A stretch of DNA of 64,000 nucleotides, from contig JAOALC010000004.1 in the NCBI GenBank assembly GCA_025153775.1, forward strand, positions 248,001 to 312,000, given 5' to 3'. Of this stretch, positions 53,101 to 63,922 are shown one piece after another. Each line of letters opens with the position of its first letter. The first letter of the stretch is position 1. The notes beneath the pieces are model-generated. The model worked only from the letters and a program-made list of their open reading frames with translations, ran no database searches and had not been told where the DNA came from. This DNA comes from SAR92 clade bacterium H231. GTDB taxonomy: Bacteria; Pseudomonadota; Gammaproteobacteria; Pseudomonadales; Porticoccaceae. The position numbers and the translations under genes were made by a program.

Positions 53101-54939
53101 TTATTGTCCAGCCACCCAATCTTTAATGCGCTGTTCCAAAATATCCAAGGGGATGGGGCCAGCCTCCAGCACTCGATCATGGAAGCTGCGAATATCAAAA
53201 TCCTCTCCCAGCTCTTGGCTCGCATATTGCCGCAACTCTTTGATCTTTAACTCACCCATTTTGTAAGCCAGTGCCTGGCCGGGCCAGACTATATAGCGAT
53301 CAATCTCCACGGTAATATCATGCTCAGACTTGGCACTATTGGCGATAAAAAAGTCGATCGCACGCTGACGACTCCAGCCCAGCGAATGCATACCTGTATC
53401 CACTACCAACCGCACCGCGCGCCACATTTCGTAAGTCAGTTGACCAAACTTGCTGTAGGGATCTTTATAAAAGCCCATCTCCTCACCCAGGCTCTCCGAG
53501 TACAGACCCCAACCCTCAACAAAGGCGGTAATACGGTAGAGATCGCGACGCCAGGGATGAACATTAGTCTGCTCTTTGGCCAGAGAGATTTGCAGATGGT
53601 GCCCAGGCATAGCCTCATGCAATGTCAGTGCCTCCATCTCCCACTTGGGTCTGGTATCTAGTGCGTAGGTATTAGCAAAAAAGATCCCTGCCCGCCCCAT
53701 GGACTGGGCGCCAGACTGGTAATAGGCCGTTGTCTGAGATTTCTCCGCATAGCTGGGAATCATCTTTACGCCGTAGGGTAGCCGGGGCAATACACCAAAC
53801 AATGCCGGCAACTCTGCATCCGCGCGCTTAGCAATATCCCTATACTCACGCATCAGGTCTTCTTTGTTGGTGAAATAAAACTGCGGGTCGCGGCGTAAAA
53901 ATTCAGTAAAGGCATCAAAATCACCTTCGAAGCCTGAATCAATAATCACCTGCTCCATGGCTGCACGGATCCGCGCCACTTCCCTGAGACCCAGGGCATG
54001 AATCTGCTCTGCAGTTAAATCTGTGGTAGTCGAACGCGCCGCGCGATGGGCGTACCATGCCTGGCCATTGGCAAGGTTGGATAGGCCGACCGCCTGCACC
54101 GCATTAGGCAGGTAGTCGGTTTCTAAAAACCGCTGCAACTTCTTGTAGGCCGGCGCTATGCCATTTTGATAGGCCGCTATTGCGCGGGCTTTAAGCTGCT
54201 TCTGCTGGTCGGGGGAAATACTATCGGGAAAACTCACAAAGGCACCCAGCAGTGGGCTGTCCATGGGGTCGTCAAATAGCTGATTAGCCACCTGCCCAGG
54301 CACATCGCGCAGGGTGATGGCTGGCGGTGTGATCCCAGCTTCAAGCCCTTGCTTCATCAAAACTATGGTCTGCATAATCAAGCTATCTGCCGATTCCAGG
54401 CGGGCGATAATATCCCTATAGTCCGTTAGTTTCCGGCTCGGCATCAAGCTAATCATTTGCGCCAAATCTTGCTGCACACCACCCATCTGATTGATCGGCA
54501 TTAACTCATCGGGAAATGCCTGAGCAGCCACATTGGCGCTGAGGTCTTTATGGAATAGCTGAAAATCCAATATCGCCGACTCACCTAGGGAATCGACCGA
54601 AATAGTCTCGACTGCTTTTAGCAGCGTGCGGCTGTCCCGGTTGCGCTGCTCTATGGCCTCTGGAGAATAATCTGTCCAGCGATCATTCTGTCCGGCATAA
54701 CCTAGCCAGGTGGCGGCCTCTGGGTACTGGGTCATCTGGTAGTCATAGACCAAATCCATCAGAGCGGCGAGACGCTCATCCTGACTGGCATAGCCGTTTT
54801 CCTCTGTCACCAGATCCAATCTGGCCTGATAGTCGCTTAGTGCGGCGATAGATTGGGCAGACATAGCGGTCAACAGCAGTATCCCAACCAGCAACCCCAG
54901 TCTCTGGACCATTTTGCTGATATTAAATAATGTACTCAT
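53101..54939 (-). CDS. DUF885 family secreted hydrolase-like protein
   Basis: A 612-residue DUF885 protein (putative zinc peptidase-like family). It has a signal peptide (LGLLVGILLLTAMSAQSIAA), acts probably in the periplasm, and carries the HEAMPGHHLQISLA motif whose histidines and glutamate are typical of metallopeptidase sites, followed by EGWGLYSESLGEEMG. The substrate is not known. Confidence 0.9.
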   Translation of the reverse strand: MSTLFNISKMVQRLGLLVGILLLTAMSAQSIAALSDYQARLDLVTEENGYASQDERLAALMDLVYDYQMTQYPEAATWLGYAGQNDRWTDYSPEAIEQRNRDSRTLLKAVETISVDSLGESAILDFQLFHKDLSANVAAQAFPDELMPINQMGGVQQDLAQMISLMPSRKLTDYRDIIARLESADSLIMQTIVLMKQGLEAGITPPAITLRDVPGQVANQLFDDPMDSPLLGAFVSFPDSISPDQQKQLKARAIAAYQNGIAPAYKKLQRFLETDYLPNAVQAVGLSNLANGQAWYAHRAARSTTTDLTAEQIHALGLREVARIRAAMEQVIIDSGFEGDFDAFTEFLRRDPQFYFTNKEDLMREYRDIAKRADAELPALFGVLPRLPYGVKMIPSYAEKSQTTAYYQSGAQSMGRAGIFFANTYALDTRPKWEMEALTLHEAMPGHHLQISLAKEQTNVHPWRRDLYRITAFVEGWGLYSESLGEEMGFYKDPYSKFGQLTYEMWRAVRLVVDTGMHSLGWSRQRAIDFFIANSAKSEHDITVEIDRYIVWPGQALAYKMGELKIKELRQYASQELGEDFDIRSFHDRVLEAGPIPLDILEQRIKDWVAGQ

Positions 54940-55032
54940 AGCAACCTCTTTTTATTATTCTGGATATTGGCCTATAAAAACCCCGTGGGGATACAGCACT
55001 ATAGCTGTGGCCCGATACTTAAAGGACAAAAT

Positions 55033-55062
55033 AAAAGGGAACTGCCCAGGCAGTTCCCTTTT
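55033..55062. terminator. Intrinsic terminator after the peroxiredoxin gene
   Basis: AAAAGGGAACTGCC CA GGCAGTTCCCTTTT, a perfect 14-base stem, with T-run on the minus strand. Confidence 0.93.
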
Positions 55063-55100
55063 AGATATCATCGGTGAAGGGCTATTTCACCACTAGCAGC

Positions 55101-55577
55101 TTAGAGCGCGGCTAAAATAGCCTCGGCACTAGAGCCTTCCAGGGCGCCGGCATCAACATTGAGCAGGCTTACCACACCGTCGTCAACGATCATTGCGAAA
55201 CGCTTGCTGCGAGTGCCCATACCAAACCCAGTGCCGTCCAACTCAAGACCCACAGCTTTGGTAAAGTCGCCATTGCCATCTGCCAGCATCATTAGGTGAT
55301 CGGCATTGGCGCTCTGGCCCCAGGCGTGCATCACAAATACATCATTGACGGCCATACAGGCAACAGTGTCCACACCTTTGGCCTTGATATCATCGACATG
55401 CACCACAAAACCTGGCAGGTGAGCCGCCGAACAGGTGGGAGTAAAGGCGCCGGGAACAGCGAACAGAACCACTTTTTTTCCTGCGAAAATATCCGCTGTG
55501 CTGATGCCCGTGGGACCCTCGGCACCCATAATGGTAAACATTCCCTCAGGAATTTTATCGCCAACTTGAATTGTCAT
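55101..55577 (-). CDS. Peroxiredoxin (Prx5-type)
   Basis: A 158-residue thiol peroxidase of the AhpE/Prx5 group. The peroxidatic cysteine C49 lies in VPGAFTPTCSAAHLPGF, and the GFGMGTRSKRFAMIVDDG segment is typical of Prx5. It reduces hydroperoxides with glutaredoxin or thioredoxin as donor; which is used here is not visible. GAGGT upstream of the ATG. Single gene. Confidence 0.93.
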   Translation of the reverse strand: MTIQVGDKIPEGMFTIMGAEGPTGISTADIFAGKKVVLFAVPGAFTPTCSAAHLPGFVVHVDDIKAKGVDTVACMAVNDVFVMHAWGQSANADHLMMLADGNGDFTKAVGLELDGTGFGMGTRSKRFAMIVDDGVVSLLNVDAGALEGSSAEAILAAL

Positions 55578-55659
55578 ATGGACCTCATTGATTATTAGTT
55601 TTTAAATAGAGCGGCCACAGTAAAGCCTGGGGTCGCCCAAAGTATTTTTGCCTACAGCC

Positions 55660-56172
55660 CTAGAACGGAATGTCGTCGTCAAATGCCCCGCCCTGCTGCT
55701 GAGGTGCGCTCTGCTGTGGTGCGCTCTGCTGAGGTGCACTCTGTTGCTGTTGCGGCGCACTCTGCTGCTGAGCCTGAGGCGCTGACTGCTGATAACTGCC
55801 CTGAGACTGATCATAGTCTCCAGATTGCTGACCACCGCGGCTGTCCAACATCTGCATTTCGCTGGCAACAATTTCAGTGGTGTAGCGGTCCTGTCCGTCC
55901 TGGCCCTGCCACTTGCGCGTACGCAATGAGCCTTCAATATAGAGCTTCGAGCCCTTCTTCACATACTCGCCTGCAATCTCGGCCAAGCGGTTGAAAAATA
56001 CCACTCGGTGCCATTCGGTGCGTTCTTGCTGGTCACCGGTGTTTTTGTCTTTCCATGATTCAGATGTGGCGAGGCTGAGATTGGTTACAGCGCCACCAGA
56101 TGGCATAAAGCGTGTTTCTGGATCCTGACCACAGTTACCCACAATGATGACTTTATTGACTCCGCGTGCCAT
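55660..56172 (-). CDS. ssb: Single-stranded DNA-binding protein
   Basis: A 170-residue SSB. The OB fold covers residues 1-110 ([20 protein letters not shown] ... [23 protein letters not shown]); then a Gln/Ser/Ala/Pro-rich linker with QQSAPQ repeats, and the acidic tail DDDIPF that binds partner proteins. The adjacent MFS and uvrA arrangement is the one seen in Pseudomonas. Confidence 0.97.
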   Translation of the reverse strand: MARGVNKVIIVGNCGQDPETRFMPSGGAVTNLSLATSESWKDKNTGDQQERTEWHRVVFFNRLAEIAGEYVKKGSKLYIEGSLRTRKWQGQDGQDRYTTEIVASEMQMLDSRGGQQSGDYDQSQGSYQQSAPQAQQQSAPQQQQSAPQQSAPQQSAPQQQGGAFDDDIPF

Positions 56173-56241
56173 TGATTTCCCCTGTTTTCTCTGAGTTAAG
56201 TAGCGACAAAATCCCTGATAAAATCACAGTTAAAAGCACCA

Positions 56242-57630
56242 TCAAATGGGACGATTGTCAGTACGGTTAAAATACGGTTTTAGGCTTTGCATATCCACCT
56301 TTTGCTTATCAACTTTGATATAGGCCAAAGGTTCGCCTTCAACCAAGAGTATATCTTCTACCCCAGTTATTGTTGAAACTATTTTTGCAAATTCCTGGCG
56401 GTCTGTATCACCCACCTGCAATACCAATGTCTGCAGAGCTCTGGGTGACTGCAATCCCAGGGCCAGTAACCACCAGATAAACAAAACTCCGGCGATCAGT
56501 AAAAATAGTCCGCTAAACCCGTAATACTGCAGGCTCCAGCCACCAAGTACCCCTCCGGCAAAGGCGCCAAAAAACTGGCAGGTGGAATAGATGCCCATGG
56601 CAGTGCCTCGATTACCCACTGGGCAGACCTTGCTTAACCAGGAGGGTAGCGACGCTTCAAGCAAATTAAAGGCAGCAAAGAATGCCAGCAGCATCAGCGG
56701 AGTCAACAGCGGACTTCTGTGCACAGCTAGCACCAGCATGGAGACGGCAAGCACGGCCACTGCAGAGACAAAACTAAGCTTTTGTTGCTGGTGGCGCTCA
56801 CCCAGAATCATAGCGGGAACCATTGCCACAAACCCACCACCCAGCAGAGCGGCATAGACCCACCACAGATCCCTGTCAGCTATACCCAGCTCATCGGTAA
56901 GAATAGTCGGAATCACCACAAAGGCTGCCATCAGCGCCAGATGCAGAGCAAAGACACCCAGATTTAAGCGCAGCAATACAGGGTTACTGAGCAGCTGTCC
57001 GATCTGAGCAATATCGGTCAAGGTCTCGCGATTGCGCTGCACAGCTATGGCTCTGGGCACCTGGGATACGAATATCAGTAGTCCCAGCACGCCCAGGCCC
57101 GCTGTCAGCCAAAATATTGCCGCCAGGCCGCCATAGTTAGCTATTAGCGGGCCCAGAATCATAGCCACCATAAACGATAGACCAATACTGGCCCCTATGG
57201 CTGCCATGGCCTTGGTGCGGTTTTCTTCGCAGGTTAGATCTGTGACCATAGCCATCAACGTACTGGCTATGGCGCCCATACCCTGCATGGCTCGACCGAT
57301 CATCAGCTGAGTCATAGTCTCTGCATTGGCTGCAAATATACTGCCCGCCACAAACATCAGCAGACCACCAACAATGACTGGCCGCCGCCCTATGCGATCC
57401 GATAGCAGCCCCAGCGGAATTTGCAGCATAGCCTGGGTAAGACCATAGACTCCCAGCGTCAATCCCAGCAGCAGCGGCGAGGCATCTGCATAGTCATTCA
57501 TATACAGCCCGAGAACCGGTAGCACCATAAACAGGCCGAGCATTCTAACGCCGTACAGGCTTGCCAGAGAGGCCGTAGCTCGCCGTTCGACGGCAGAAAA
57601 AGTCGATGAAGATTGAGTGGTTTTAGTCAA
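56242..57630 (-). CDS. YajR-like MFS transporter
   Basis: A 462-residue major facilitator with 12 membrane helices; GVYGLTQAMLQIPLGLLSDRIGRRPVI carries the MFS motif A (quoted in part here: GLLSDRIGRRP). A C-terminal ferredoxin-like YAM-type domain (about 395-455, LQVGDTDRQEFAKIVSTITG) follows as in E. coli YajR. Substrate unknown, likely a drug or metabolite exporter. Confidence 0.9.
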   Translation of the reverse strand: MTKTTQSSSTFSAVERRATASLASLYGVRMLGLFMVLPVLGLYMNDYADASPLLLGLTLGVYGLTQAMLQIPLGLLSDRIGRRPVIVGGLLMFVAGSIFAANAETMTQLMIGRAMQGMGAIASTLMAMVTDLTCEENRTKAMAAIGASIGLSFMVAMILGPLIANYGGLAAIFWLTAGLGVLGLLIFVSQVPRAIAVQRNRETLTDIAQIGQLLSNPVLLRLNLGVFALHLALMAAFVVIPTILTDELGIADRDLWWVYAALLGGGFVAMVPAMILGERHQQQKLSFVSAVAVLAVSMLVLAVHRSPLLTPLMLLAFFAAFNLLEASLPSWLSKVCPVGNRGTAMGIYSTCQFFGAFAGGVLGGWSLQYYGFSGLFLLIAGVLFIWWLLALGLQSPRALQTLVLQVGDTDRQEFAKIVSTITGVEDILLVEGEPLAYIKVDKQKVDMQSLKPYFNRTDNRPI

Positions 57631-57847
57631 GATGGTTTCAAATGCTTCTAATAAAATTCGGACACCATCTTAACAGCGCAGTGGGGCACCGAGAATATTT
57701 ATCGGCAATTTTTTGTAAAACAGGGTCTATTCAGGCGGCCTGGTCGTAAATAGTTGGGTATGGCAAATTCACTTTGCCCAAGGCGGGTTCAGCGCCCTAT
57801 AATTACTGGTTTTTTACAGCCCCTTAATAAATGACAAAGAAGCACTA

Positions 57848-60670
57848 ATGGATACCATTCAGGTTAGGGGCGCACGCACCCACAATCTTAAAAATATCGA
57901 TCTAGATATTCCCCGCGACAAGCTGATTGTTATCACTGGGCTGTCTGGGTCGGGCAAGTCATCTCTGGCATTTGATACATTGTATGCCGAGGGGCAGCGA
58001 CGCTATGTAGAGTCCCTGTCCACCTATGCTCGACAATTTTTGTCGATGATGGAAAAGCCAGATGTAGACCATGTAGAGGGTCTCTCCCCCGCTATCTCCA
58101 TCGAACAAAAGTCCACTTCCCACAACCCTCGTTCCACCGTGGGCACCATCACTGAAATTTACGACTATCTGCGCCTGCTATTTGCCCGAGCTGGCGAACC
58201 TCGCTGCCCGGACCATGGTCAGGCACTCAATGCTCAGACCGTGAGCCAGATGGTCGATCAGGTACTGGCGCTGCCAGAGGGCAGCAAACTGATGCTGTTG
58301 GCACCAGTGATCAAGGATCGCAAAGGTGAGCATCTGCATCTGTTTGACAGCCTGCGCCGCCAGGGCTTTATTCGCGCCCGTATCGATGGCCTGGTCTGCG
58401 ATCTGGATGAGGCTCCGGCGCTGGATAAAAAGAAAAAACATACTATTGAGGTGGTGGTTGACCGCTTTAAGGTCAAAGAGGATATAGGCCTGCGCCTGGC
58501 TGAATCCTTTGAGACCGCCCTGGCCCTCGCCGAGGGACTGGCCAGCATAAGCTATATGGATGGCGGCACACCGGATCAGATATTTAGTGCCAAATTTGCC
58601 TGCCCTGTGTGCAACTACAGCCTCAATGAACTTGAGCCAAGACTGTTTTCCTTTAACAACCCAGCTGGTGCCTGCCCCACCTGCGACGGCCTGGGCGTGC
58701 ACCAGTTTTTTGATATAGATCGAGTGATCCAGCACCCGGAGGCGTCCATCTCCGAAGGCGCTATCCGCGGCTGGGATCGACGCACATTGTTTTACTACAA
58801 TATGCTCACCAGTCTCGCCGAGCACTATGACTTCGATATTGAACAACCCTGGGAGCAACTCTCCCCCATTCATCAGCAAAAGATTTTATTTGGCAGCGAC
58901 GACGAGGAGATCACCTTCAACTATGTGAACGACCGGGGCACCGTATTCCGTCGCCAGCACAGCTTTGAGGGTGTAATCAATAATATGGAGCGACGCTACC
59001 GCGAGACCGAGTCCACCTCGGTGCGCGAAGAGCTGACCAAGTATATGGCCACCTCCAACTGCCCCGAGTGCTCCGGCACCCGTCTGCGCAAATCTGCGCG
59101 CAATGTATTTATTGATGATCGCCGTATTGAAGACATAGTCTGTATGCCCGTGGGCGATTGCTGCGACTATTTTGAACAGCTTGATCTGCCCGGTCGTCAG
59201 GGCGAAATTGCCGAGAAAATTGTCAAAGAGATTCGCCAGCGCTTTAACTTCCTGGTGGATGTGGGCCTAAACTATCTCTCGCTAAACCGCAGTGCAGACA
59301 CCTTATCCGGCGGTGAAGCCCAGCGTATCAGGCTGGCCAGCCAGATTGGTGCTGGCCTTGTTGGTGTGATGTATATCCTTGACGAGCCCTCTATTGGCCT
59401 GCACCAGCGTGATAATGAACGACTCCTCAAGACCCTGGTGCGACTCAGAGATCTGGGCAATACCGTTATTGTGGTTGAGCATGATGAAGACGCTATCGCC
59501 TCTGCCGACCATATTATCGATATAGGCCCAGGTGCCGGGATACATGGTGGCGAGATTGTTGCTGAGGGTACCGCCAAGCAGATCAAAGCCAACAAAAACT
59601 CTATTACCGGGCAGTTTATGTCCGGCAAGCGAGGTATTGTTATTCCCAAGGTGCGCAACAAAGGGAAGGGTAAAACATTAAAAATTACCGGCGCCACAGG
59701 CAATAACCTGCAAAAAATTGATTTGGAAATACCCCAGGGCGTGTTTACCTGTATTACTGGCGTCTCCGGCTCAGGCAAATCGACGTTGATCAATGAAACC
59801 CTTTATCCAGCTGCAGCTGTGGCTCTTAACAAAGCCACCACATTGAAGCCTGCGGCCCATACCAAGATCACCGGCCTCAGCCATCTGGACAAATGCATAG
59901 ATATCAACCAGAGCCCAATTGGCCGCACCCCCCGCTCCAATCCGGCCACCTACACTGGCATCTTTACGCCGGTACGTGAACTGTTTGCCGGCACCCAGGA
60001 GGCTCGTTCAAGGGGCTATAACCCAGGGCGCTTTAGCTTCAATGTCAAAGGTGGACGCTGTGAAGCCTGTCAGGGTGATGGTGTCACCAAGGTGGAGATG
60101 CACTTCTTGCCTGATATCTATGTACCCTGTGATGTCTGTAAGGGCCAGCGCTACAACCGCGAGACATTGGATGTGCATTTCAAGGGTAAAAATATTCATC
60201 AGGTTCTGGATATGACTATCGAAGATGCCCGTGAATTCTTTGACGCCATTCCCGCTATTGCCCGCAAGCTGCAAACTCTGATCGATGTGGGCCTGTCCTA
60301 TATCAGCCTGGGCCAGTCAGCCACTACTCTATCTGGTGGTGAGGCACAGCGCGTTAAGCTGTCCAAGGAACTGTCCAAGCGAGATACCGGCAAGACGCTC
60401 TATATTCTCGACGAGCCTACCACCGGTTTACACTTCCATGATATTGAGCAGCTGCTAGCCGTGCTTCATCGCCTGCGCGACCATGGCAACACAGTAGTGG
60501 TGATTGAACATAATCTGGATGTGATTAAAACTGCCGACTGGATTGTTGATCTGGGCCCTGAGGGTGGCTCTGGTGGCGGGCTGATAGTAGCTCAGGGTAC
60601 ACCTGAGGAGGTGGCTTTAGTCGAGGGCTCCCATACAGGGCACTTTCTCAAAGATATTCTGGCGCGCTGA
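57848..60670 (+). CDS. uvrA: Excinuclease ABC subunit A
   Basis: A 940-residue UvrA, E. coli length. It finds DNA lesions with UvrB in nucleotide excision repair. First Walker [15 protein letters not shown], the two zinc modules ([20 protein letters not shown] region and [19 protein letters not shown] region), ABC signatures [16 protein letters not shown] and [15 protein letters not shown]. The upstream gap contains no perfect LexA box: CTG/CAG around 57,806 is spaced eight not ten bases. Confidence 0.97.
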   Translation: MDTIQVRGARTHNLKNIDLDIPRDKLIVITGLSGSGKSSLAFDTLYAEGQRRYVESLSTYARQFLSMMEKPDVDHVEGLSPAISIEQKSTSHNPRSTVGTITEIYDYLRLLFARAGEPRCPDHGQALNAQTVSQMVDQVLALPEGSKLMLLAPVIKDRKGEHLHLFDSLRRQGFIRARIDGLVCDLDEAPALDKKKKHTIEVVVDRFKVKEDIGLRLAESFETALALAEGLASISYMDGGTPDQIFSAKFACPVCNYSLNELEPRLFSFNNPAGACPTCDGLGVHQFFDIDRVIQHPEASISEGAIRGWDRRTLFYYNMLTSLAEHYDFDIEQPWEQLSPIHQQKILFGSDDEEITFNYVNDRGTVFRRQHSFEGVINNMERRYRETESTSVREELTKYMATSNCPECSGTRLRKSARNVFIDDRRIEDIVCMPVGDCCDYFEQLDLPGRQGEIAEKIVKEIRQRFNFLVDVGLNYLSLNRSADTLSGGEAQRIRLASQIGAGLVGVMYILDEPSIGLHQRDNERLLKTLVRLRDLGNTVIVVEHDEDAIASADHIIDIGPGAGIHGGEIVAEGTAKQIKANKNSITGQFMSGKRGIVIPKVRNKGKGKTLKITGATGNNLQKIDLEIPQGVFTCITGVSGSGKSTLINETLYPAAAVALNKATTLKPAAHTKITGLSHLDKCIDINQSPIGRTPRSNPATYTGIFTPVRELFAGTQEARSRGYNPGRFSFNVKGGRCEACQGDGVTKVEMHFLPDIYVPCDVCKGQRYNRETLDVHFKGKNIHQVLDMTIEDAREFFDAIPAIARKLQTLIDVGLSYISLGQSATTLSGGEAQRVKLSKELSKRDTGKTLYILDEPTTGLHFHDIEQLLAVLHRLRDHGNTVVVIEHNLDVIKTADWIVDLGPEGGSGGGLIVAQGTPEEVALVEGSHTGHFLKDILAR

Positions 60671-60679
60671 TCGCTGCGC

Positions 60680-61390
60680 TCAGAAGTTAGCCTGCCAGGA
60701 TTTGTAATCGGCAATCATTTCATCGACGGCGGTCTGCTGGTACTCCCGCAGGCCGCTGAGGATAATCTTCTTAACCCCATAGCCAGCCACATCCTCACCA
60801 TCCATCAGACGAAACTGCAGCTCTACATCGCCTCGCTTACCATCGACAATCATTTGGGTCTCTGCCAGCTCAACCGACGGCTGGGCTAAATTGAGGCGAT
60901 CCAGGTGCAGCGACATAGACTGATAGATGGCCAGTGGTCGCGCCGGATTGATCATTACATTCTGTTCGGCCATCAGTGGCACCAGAATATAGGGGAAATT
61001 CTGCCCTGAGAACAGCACATAGCTACGCACCAGCTGCTCTATCATCGACTGATCAAAGGCAGCTTCAGTAGAGCGTTCAACCTGCAGATAGCATTTGCCA
61101 CGACCATCCAAAATTTCAAATTCATCGCCCGGTGCCTCGGGAAACAATAGACCTACGTCTGCGGAGACCATACCCGAAAAATTAAATGTCATCTCCTGAC
61201 TCAGACCATAGCGCTGCAGTGCTATGGCAAACAACAGATCCCCAGGCACACAGAAGCGCTTGCTATCTGCATCATGAATAGGATTAAAGTCATTGCTCAC
61301 TGCTTTGGCAAAGCGACTGCCCTGCTCCGCACTAATGGTTAGCTGGCTATCATTCTGATTGTAAAAACTATCGAGAAACATAAATGGCAT
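60680..61390 (-). CDS. DUF3581 protein
   Basis: A 236-residue DUF3581 protein, found mostly in marine gammaproteobacteria. A hot-dog-like pattern is suggested by SNDFNPIHDADSKRFCVPGD, as in MaoC-type hydratases, but no function is known. The ATG at 61,390 is used; a second in-frame ATG three codons on is equally possible. Convergent with uvrA with nine bases between stops. Confidence 0.85.
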   Translation of the reverse strand: MPFMFLDSFYNQNDSQLTISAEQGSRFAKAVSNDFNPIHDADSKRFCVPGDLLFAIALQRYGLSQEMTFNFSGMVSADVGLLFPEAPGDEFEILDGRGKCYLQVERSTEAAFDQSMIEQLVRSYVLFSGQNFPYILVPLMAEQNVMINPARPLAIYQSMSLHLDRLNLAQPSVELAETQMIVDGKRGDVELQFRLMDGEDVAGYGVKKIILSGLREYQQTAVDEMIADYKSWQANF

Positions 61391-61495
61391 TGGCCCTGAG
61401 GATCAGCCGCGCATACTAATCAGTTTAAATCTCAGGTCAAGGACAATATAGATGTGCCCTGCGGGGTATTAGCGTATCAGCGCGCTGAATCAGGG

Positions 61496-61861
61496 TTAAT
61501 CCAGCTCCGCCTCAAATTCTTCGAGCAGGTCCAGAGGCTCCATTTCCTGGCCATCAAGAGCTTCATTCCAGTTGATACCAGCCATCAACACATCGCTGTG
61601 CATACCGGGCAACCAGTCATCGAGAAACTCCTCCAGATCTATGGCCACCGGCTTATAGACAGCCCAGTCACCAGTGCAGAGCGCCTCAGCCAAACGACTG
61701 TCAGACCAAAACGGCATTACATCAATATCATGGTTGTCAATCGAACTGACCAGAGACCAGTTGCCCTGTTGATCTTGCAAGCCCCAGACACAGCCATTTT
61801 CAAGGCACTCGACAACAAGACGATCGAGGTTTTCCTGCAGGTCATCGGAAAGTGGTTCCAT
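61496..61861 (-). CDS. DUF2750 protein
   Basis: A 121-residue acidic DUF2750 protein: LDRLVVECLENGCVWGLQDQ, VMPFWSDSRLAEA and the acidic closing region match. Function unknown. The ATG at 61,861 was chosen since the family starts there; the GTG-started upstream extension would add 24 residues. Confidence 0.8.
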   Translation of the reverse strand: MEPLSDDLQENLDRLVVECLENGCVWGLQDQQGNWSLVSSIDNHDIDVMPFWSDSRLAEALCTGDWAVYKPVAIDLEEFLDDWLPGMHSDVLMAGINWNEALDGQEMEPLDLLEEFEAELD

Positions 61862-62021
61862 GAAATTGCTCAACTTTTTATTATCTACTTCGAGAAGGCT
61901 TATAGTAACCCTTTTCCCAGAAGCACCAAACACCGAGTGAGACTATTTTTGCCACTGGCCCCTACCCCCGCCTAGGCCAACAGGTAGGCTTCGCTGTTTT
62001 TGTAGCAATAGGAACAAGGAT

Positions 62022-62058
62022 GAAAAAAAGGCCCGTTAAGCTCTGGGCTACGGGCCAT
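62022..62058 (-). terminator. Intrinsic terminator after the glycine-zipper lipoprotein gene
   Basis: On the minus strand GGCCCGT ... ACGGGCC with an inner GCCCAGAGC loop, followed by seven T. Confidence 0.9.
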
Positions 62059-62066
62059 TTCAGGCT

Positions 62067-62444
62067 CTAGTTGAGTACCTTATAGCCGCGGCCTATCAAG
62101 CAGCGCTTAACTATATGTCGCTGCTCGTGGCGGGCGCGCTCATTAGACTTTACTCCCCCCAACACAGCTCCGGCACCAGCCCCGCGCTTGGTGGTATTGC
62201 TATTGCCCACTACTGCACCCAACACGGCACCAATCACGGCGCCCTCGGCCGCCCCTTCTACAGTGCGGTTACTCACATCAATATTAGCGGCATAGTCTTT
62301 ACAGTCCGCCAAATCCACCTCGTATTGGTAGGGGTCTACACCCAGGGTATCTATAATTACTTCCTTTGGCGCGCCATAGCGATAGCCGTTGGCACAGCCG
62401 GTAAGAGTGATTGCGAGTGCAATTGATAGCCATAGTTTTAACAT
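62067..62444 (-). CDS. Glycine-zipper outer-membrane lipoprotein
   Basis: A 125-residue predicted lipoprotein with signal peptide LWLSIALAITLTGC ending in a lipobox (LTGC). Its centre (GAAEGAVIGAVLGAVVGN, then GAGAGAVLGG) is a glycine-zipper membrane motif as in OsmB/SlyB/YmgG-like proteins. Likely anchored in the outer membrane. ATG at 62,444 with AAGGA upstream; the upstream extension is excluded by the signal peptide. Confidence 0.88.
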   Translation of the reverse strand: MLKLWLSIALAITLTGCANGYRYGAPKEVIIDTLGVDPYQYEVDLADCKDYAANIDVSNRTVEGAAEGAVIGAVLGAVVGNSNTTKRGAGAGAVLGGVKSNERARHEQRHIVKRCLIGRGYKVLN

Positions 62445-62517
62445 GATAAATCCTTTATTGGTCAAGTCATCCGTTGTACAGAACGCCAACCAGAGAATTT
62501 GGTTGACGCTCCCCAAG

Positions 62518-62534
62518 GGCCTCGAGCCGAGGCC
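62518..62534. other. Small perfect hairpin between two genes
   Basis: GGCCTCG AGC CGAGGCC, seven base pairs, without T-run. Could be a weak terminator or mRNA-stability element after the SPFH gene. Confidence 0.45.
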
Positions 62535-62549
62535 AATTACTGCAAATGC

Positions 62550-63401
62550 CTACTTGGTATTATTCATAATACCGCGCACTGCCGCTGGAATATCGGCCGG
62601 CAGTATCACTAGTTTAGCATTAGATGATTTAGACAGATGTTTCATTGCATCAATATATTGCTCACCTAGCAGATACATAGCGGGCAGTTCTTTGTCCTGA
62701 ATAGCCTCATTCACTTTGCTCAGCGCTTCTTTGGTGGCTTCAGCCAGCACTACCTGAGCCTCAGCATCGCGGCGGGACGCTTCCAGGCGGCCGTCGGCCT
62801 CCAGAATAGCCGCAGTCTTTTCACCATCGGCACGGGTCACAGTGGCGCGGCGCTGCCGCTCTGCTGCCGCCTGCTCTTCCATGGCCTGCTGCATTGTGCC
62901 CGAGGGGTTAATATCCTGAATCTCAACTGTCTTGAGCGTAATACCCCAGTCGGCAATATCTTCAGAGATAGAATCTTTCAGCTTGGCCTTGATCTGATCC
63001 CTAGATGACAATGCATCATCTAGCGCCATCTCACCCACAATGGAGCGCAGAGAGGTCTGTACCAATGTACGAATGGCCAGCTCATAGTCTTCAACACCAT
63101 AGACAGCTCGCTCTGGGCTAATAATATTAATATAGGCCACCGCATTGGCAATAATCACCACATTATCCAGGGTGATCACTTCCTGAGAGGGAATATCCAA
63201 CACTATATCTTTGGTAGTCGCCTTAAAGGACACGTCGTCTATATAGGGAATAATCAGATTCAGGCCAGGACTCAGTGATTTGTGAAATTTACCCAGCCGC
63301 TGAACCACCCACTTGGAACCCTGAGGTACCAGACGAATGCCTTTAAAAAGAGTAATAATCACCAGTATCAAAATTGCTACAACAACAAATGTACCTTCCA
63401 T
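62550..63401 (-). CDS. SPFH/Band 7 (stomatin-like) membrane protein
   Basis: A 283-residue QmcA-like prohibitin-homology protein. One N-terminal membrane helix (EGTFVVVAILILVIITLFKG) anchors it, followed by the Band 7 domain (VPQGSKWVVQRLGKFHKSL ... IVGEMALDDALSSRDQI) and a coiled-coil alanine/glutamate-rich tail with EEQAAAERQRRATVTRADGEK. It likely organises membrane proteases or lipids. ATG at 63,401 with AGGA upstream. Confidence 0.93.
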   Translation of the reverse strand: MEGTFVVVAILILVIITLFKGIRLVPQGSKWVVQRLGKFHKSLSPGLNLIIPYIDDVSFKATTKDIVLDIPSQEVITLDNVVIIANAVAYINIISPERAVYGVEDYELAIRTLVQTSLRSIVGEMALDDALSSRDQIKAKLKDSISEDIADWGITLKTVEIQDINPSGTMQQAMEEQAAAERQRRATVTRADGEKTAAILEADGRLEASRRDAEAQVVLAEATKEALSKVNEAIQDKELPAMYLLGEQYIDAMKHLSKSSNAKLVILPADIPAAVRGIMNNTK

Positions 63402-63420
63402 TTTCCTATCTCCTAAATCA

Positions 63421-63873
63421 TCAACTAAGTTTGGCAACCACTAGCACATTGCCTGAAATTTCTTGGATATAAAGTCGGTCGCCGAGAGCTACCTCTGAGT
63501 CGCAACTGAACTCCCACTCATCTTCGCCCAAAATCGGTGTAGTAAATCGCAACCTGCCTCTGGTATCTCCAGCGGGTAACTTAATAACCTGCCCCGACTC
63601 CCCAATGGCCGACTCGCGAGCCCCTTGGCTATTGCTGCTATCCACCATTCTGGGCTTTACCAGCTTAAACCACAGCACCGTAAATACCACCGAAAAAACA
63701 GTCCACAACAGCACCTGCAGGCTGAAGGGTATATCGACTAACAGCGCCACCACCCCCACTACCAGAGCACCGAGGCCAAACCACAAAATGGTAAAGCTGG
63801 GAATAAAGATCTCTGCCACAACCAGTACAACACCCAGCACCAACCAGTGCCAGTAAAGCATATGAAGTTCCAT
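63421..63873 (-). CDS. NfeD-family membrane protein
   Basis: A 150-residue NfeD short form: two or three membrane helices in the first 70 residues (WLVLGVVLVVAEIFIPSF, LWFGLGALVVGVVALLV) and a C-terminal OB-fold domain (VIKLPAGDTRGRLRFTTPIL). NfeD proteins work with SPFH proteins, here encoded 19 bases downstream. First gene of the pair; GAGGCG-type site upstream. Confidence 0.92.
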   Translation of the reverse strand: MELHMLYWHWLVLGVVLVVAEIFIPSFTILWFGLGALVVGVVALLVDIPFSLQVLLWTVFSVVFTVLWFKLVKPRMVDSSNSQGARESAIGESGQVIKLPAGDTRGRLRFTTPILGEDEWEFSCDSEVALGDRLYIQEISGNVLVVAKLS

Positions 63874-63922
63874 TTAACGCCTCATTTCAATAAAAGTTAC
63901 TCAAGGGTAACAAAGTTCAGTA

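Noticed and set aside
57800-57820. LexA box before uvrA (CTGGTTTTTTACAG)
   Set aside because: CTG and CAG are eight bases apart, while the gammaproteobacterial LexA box has ten; not reported as a site.
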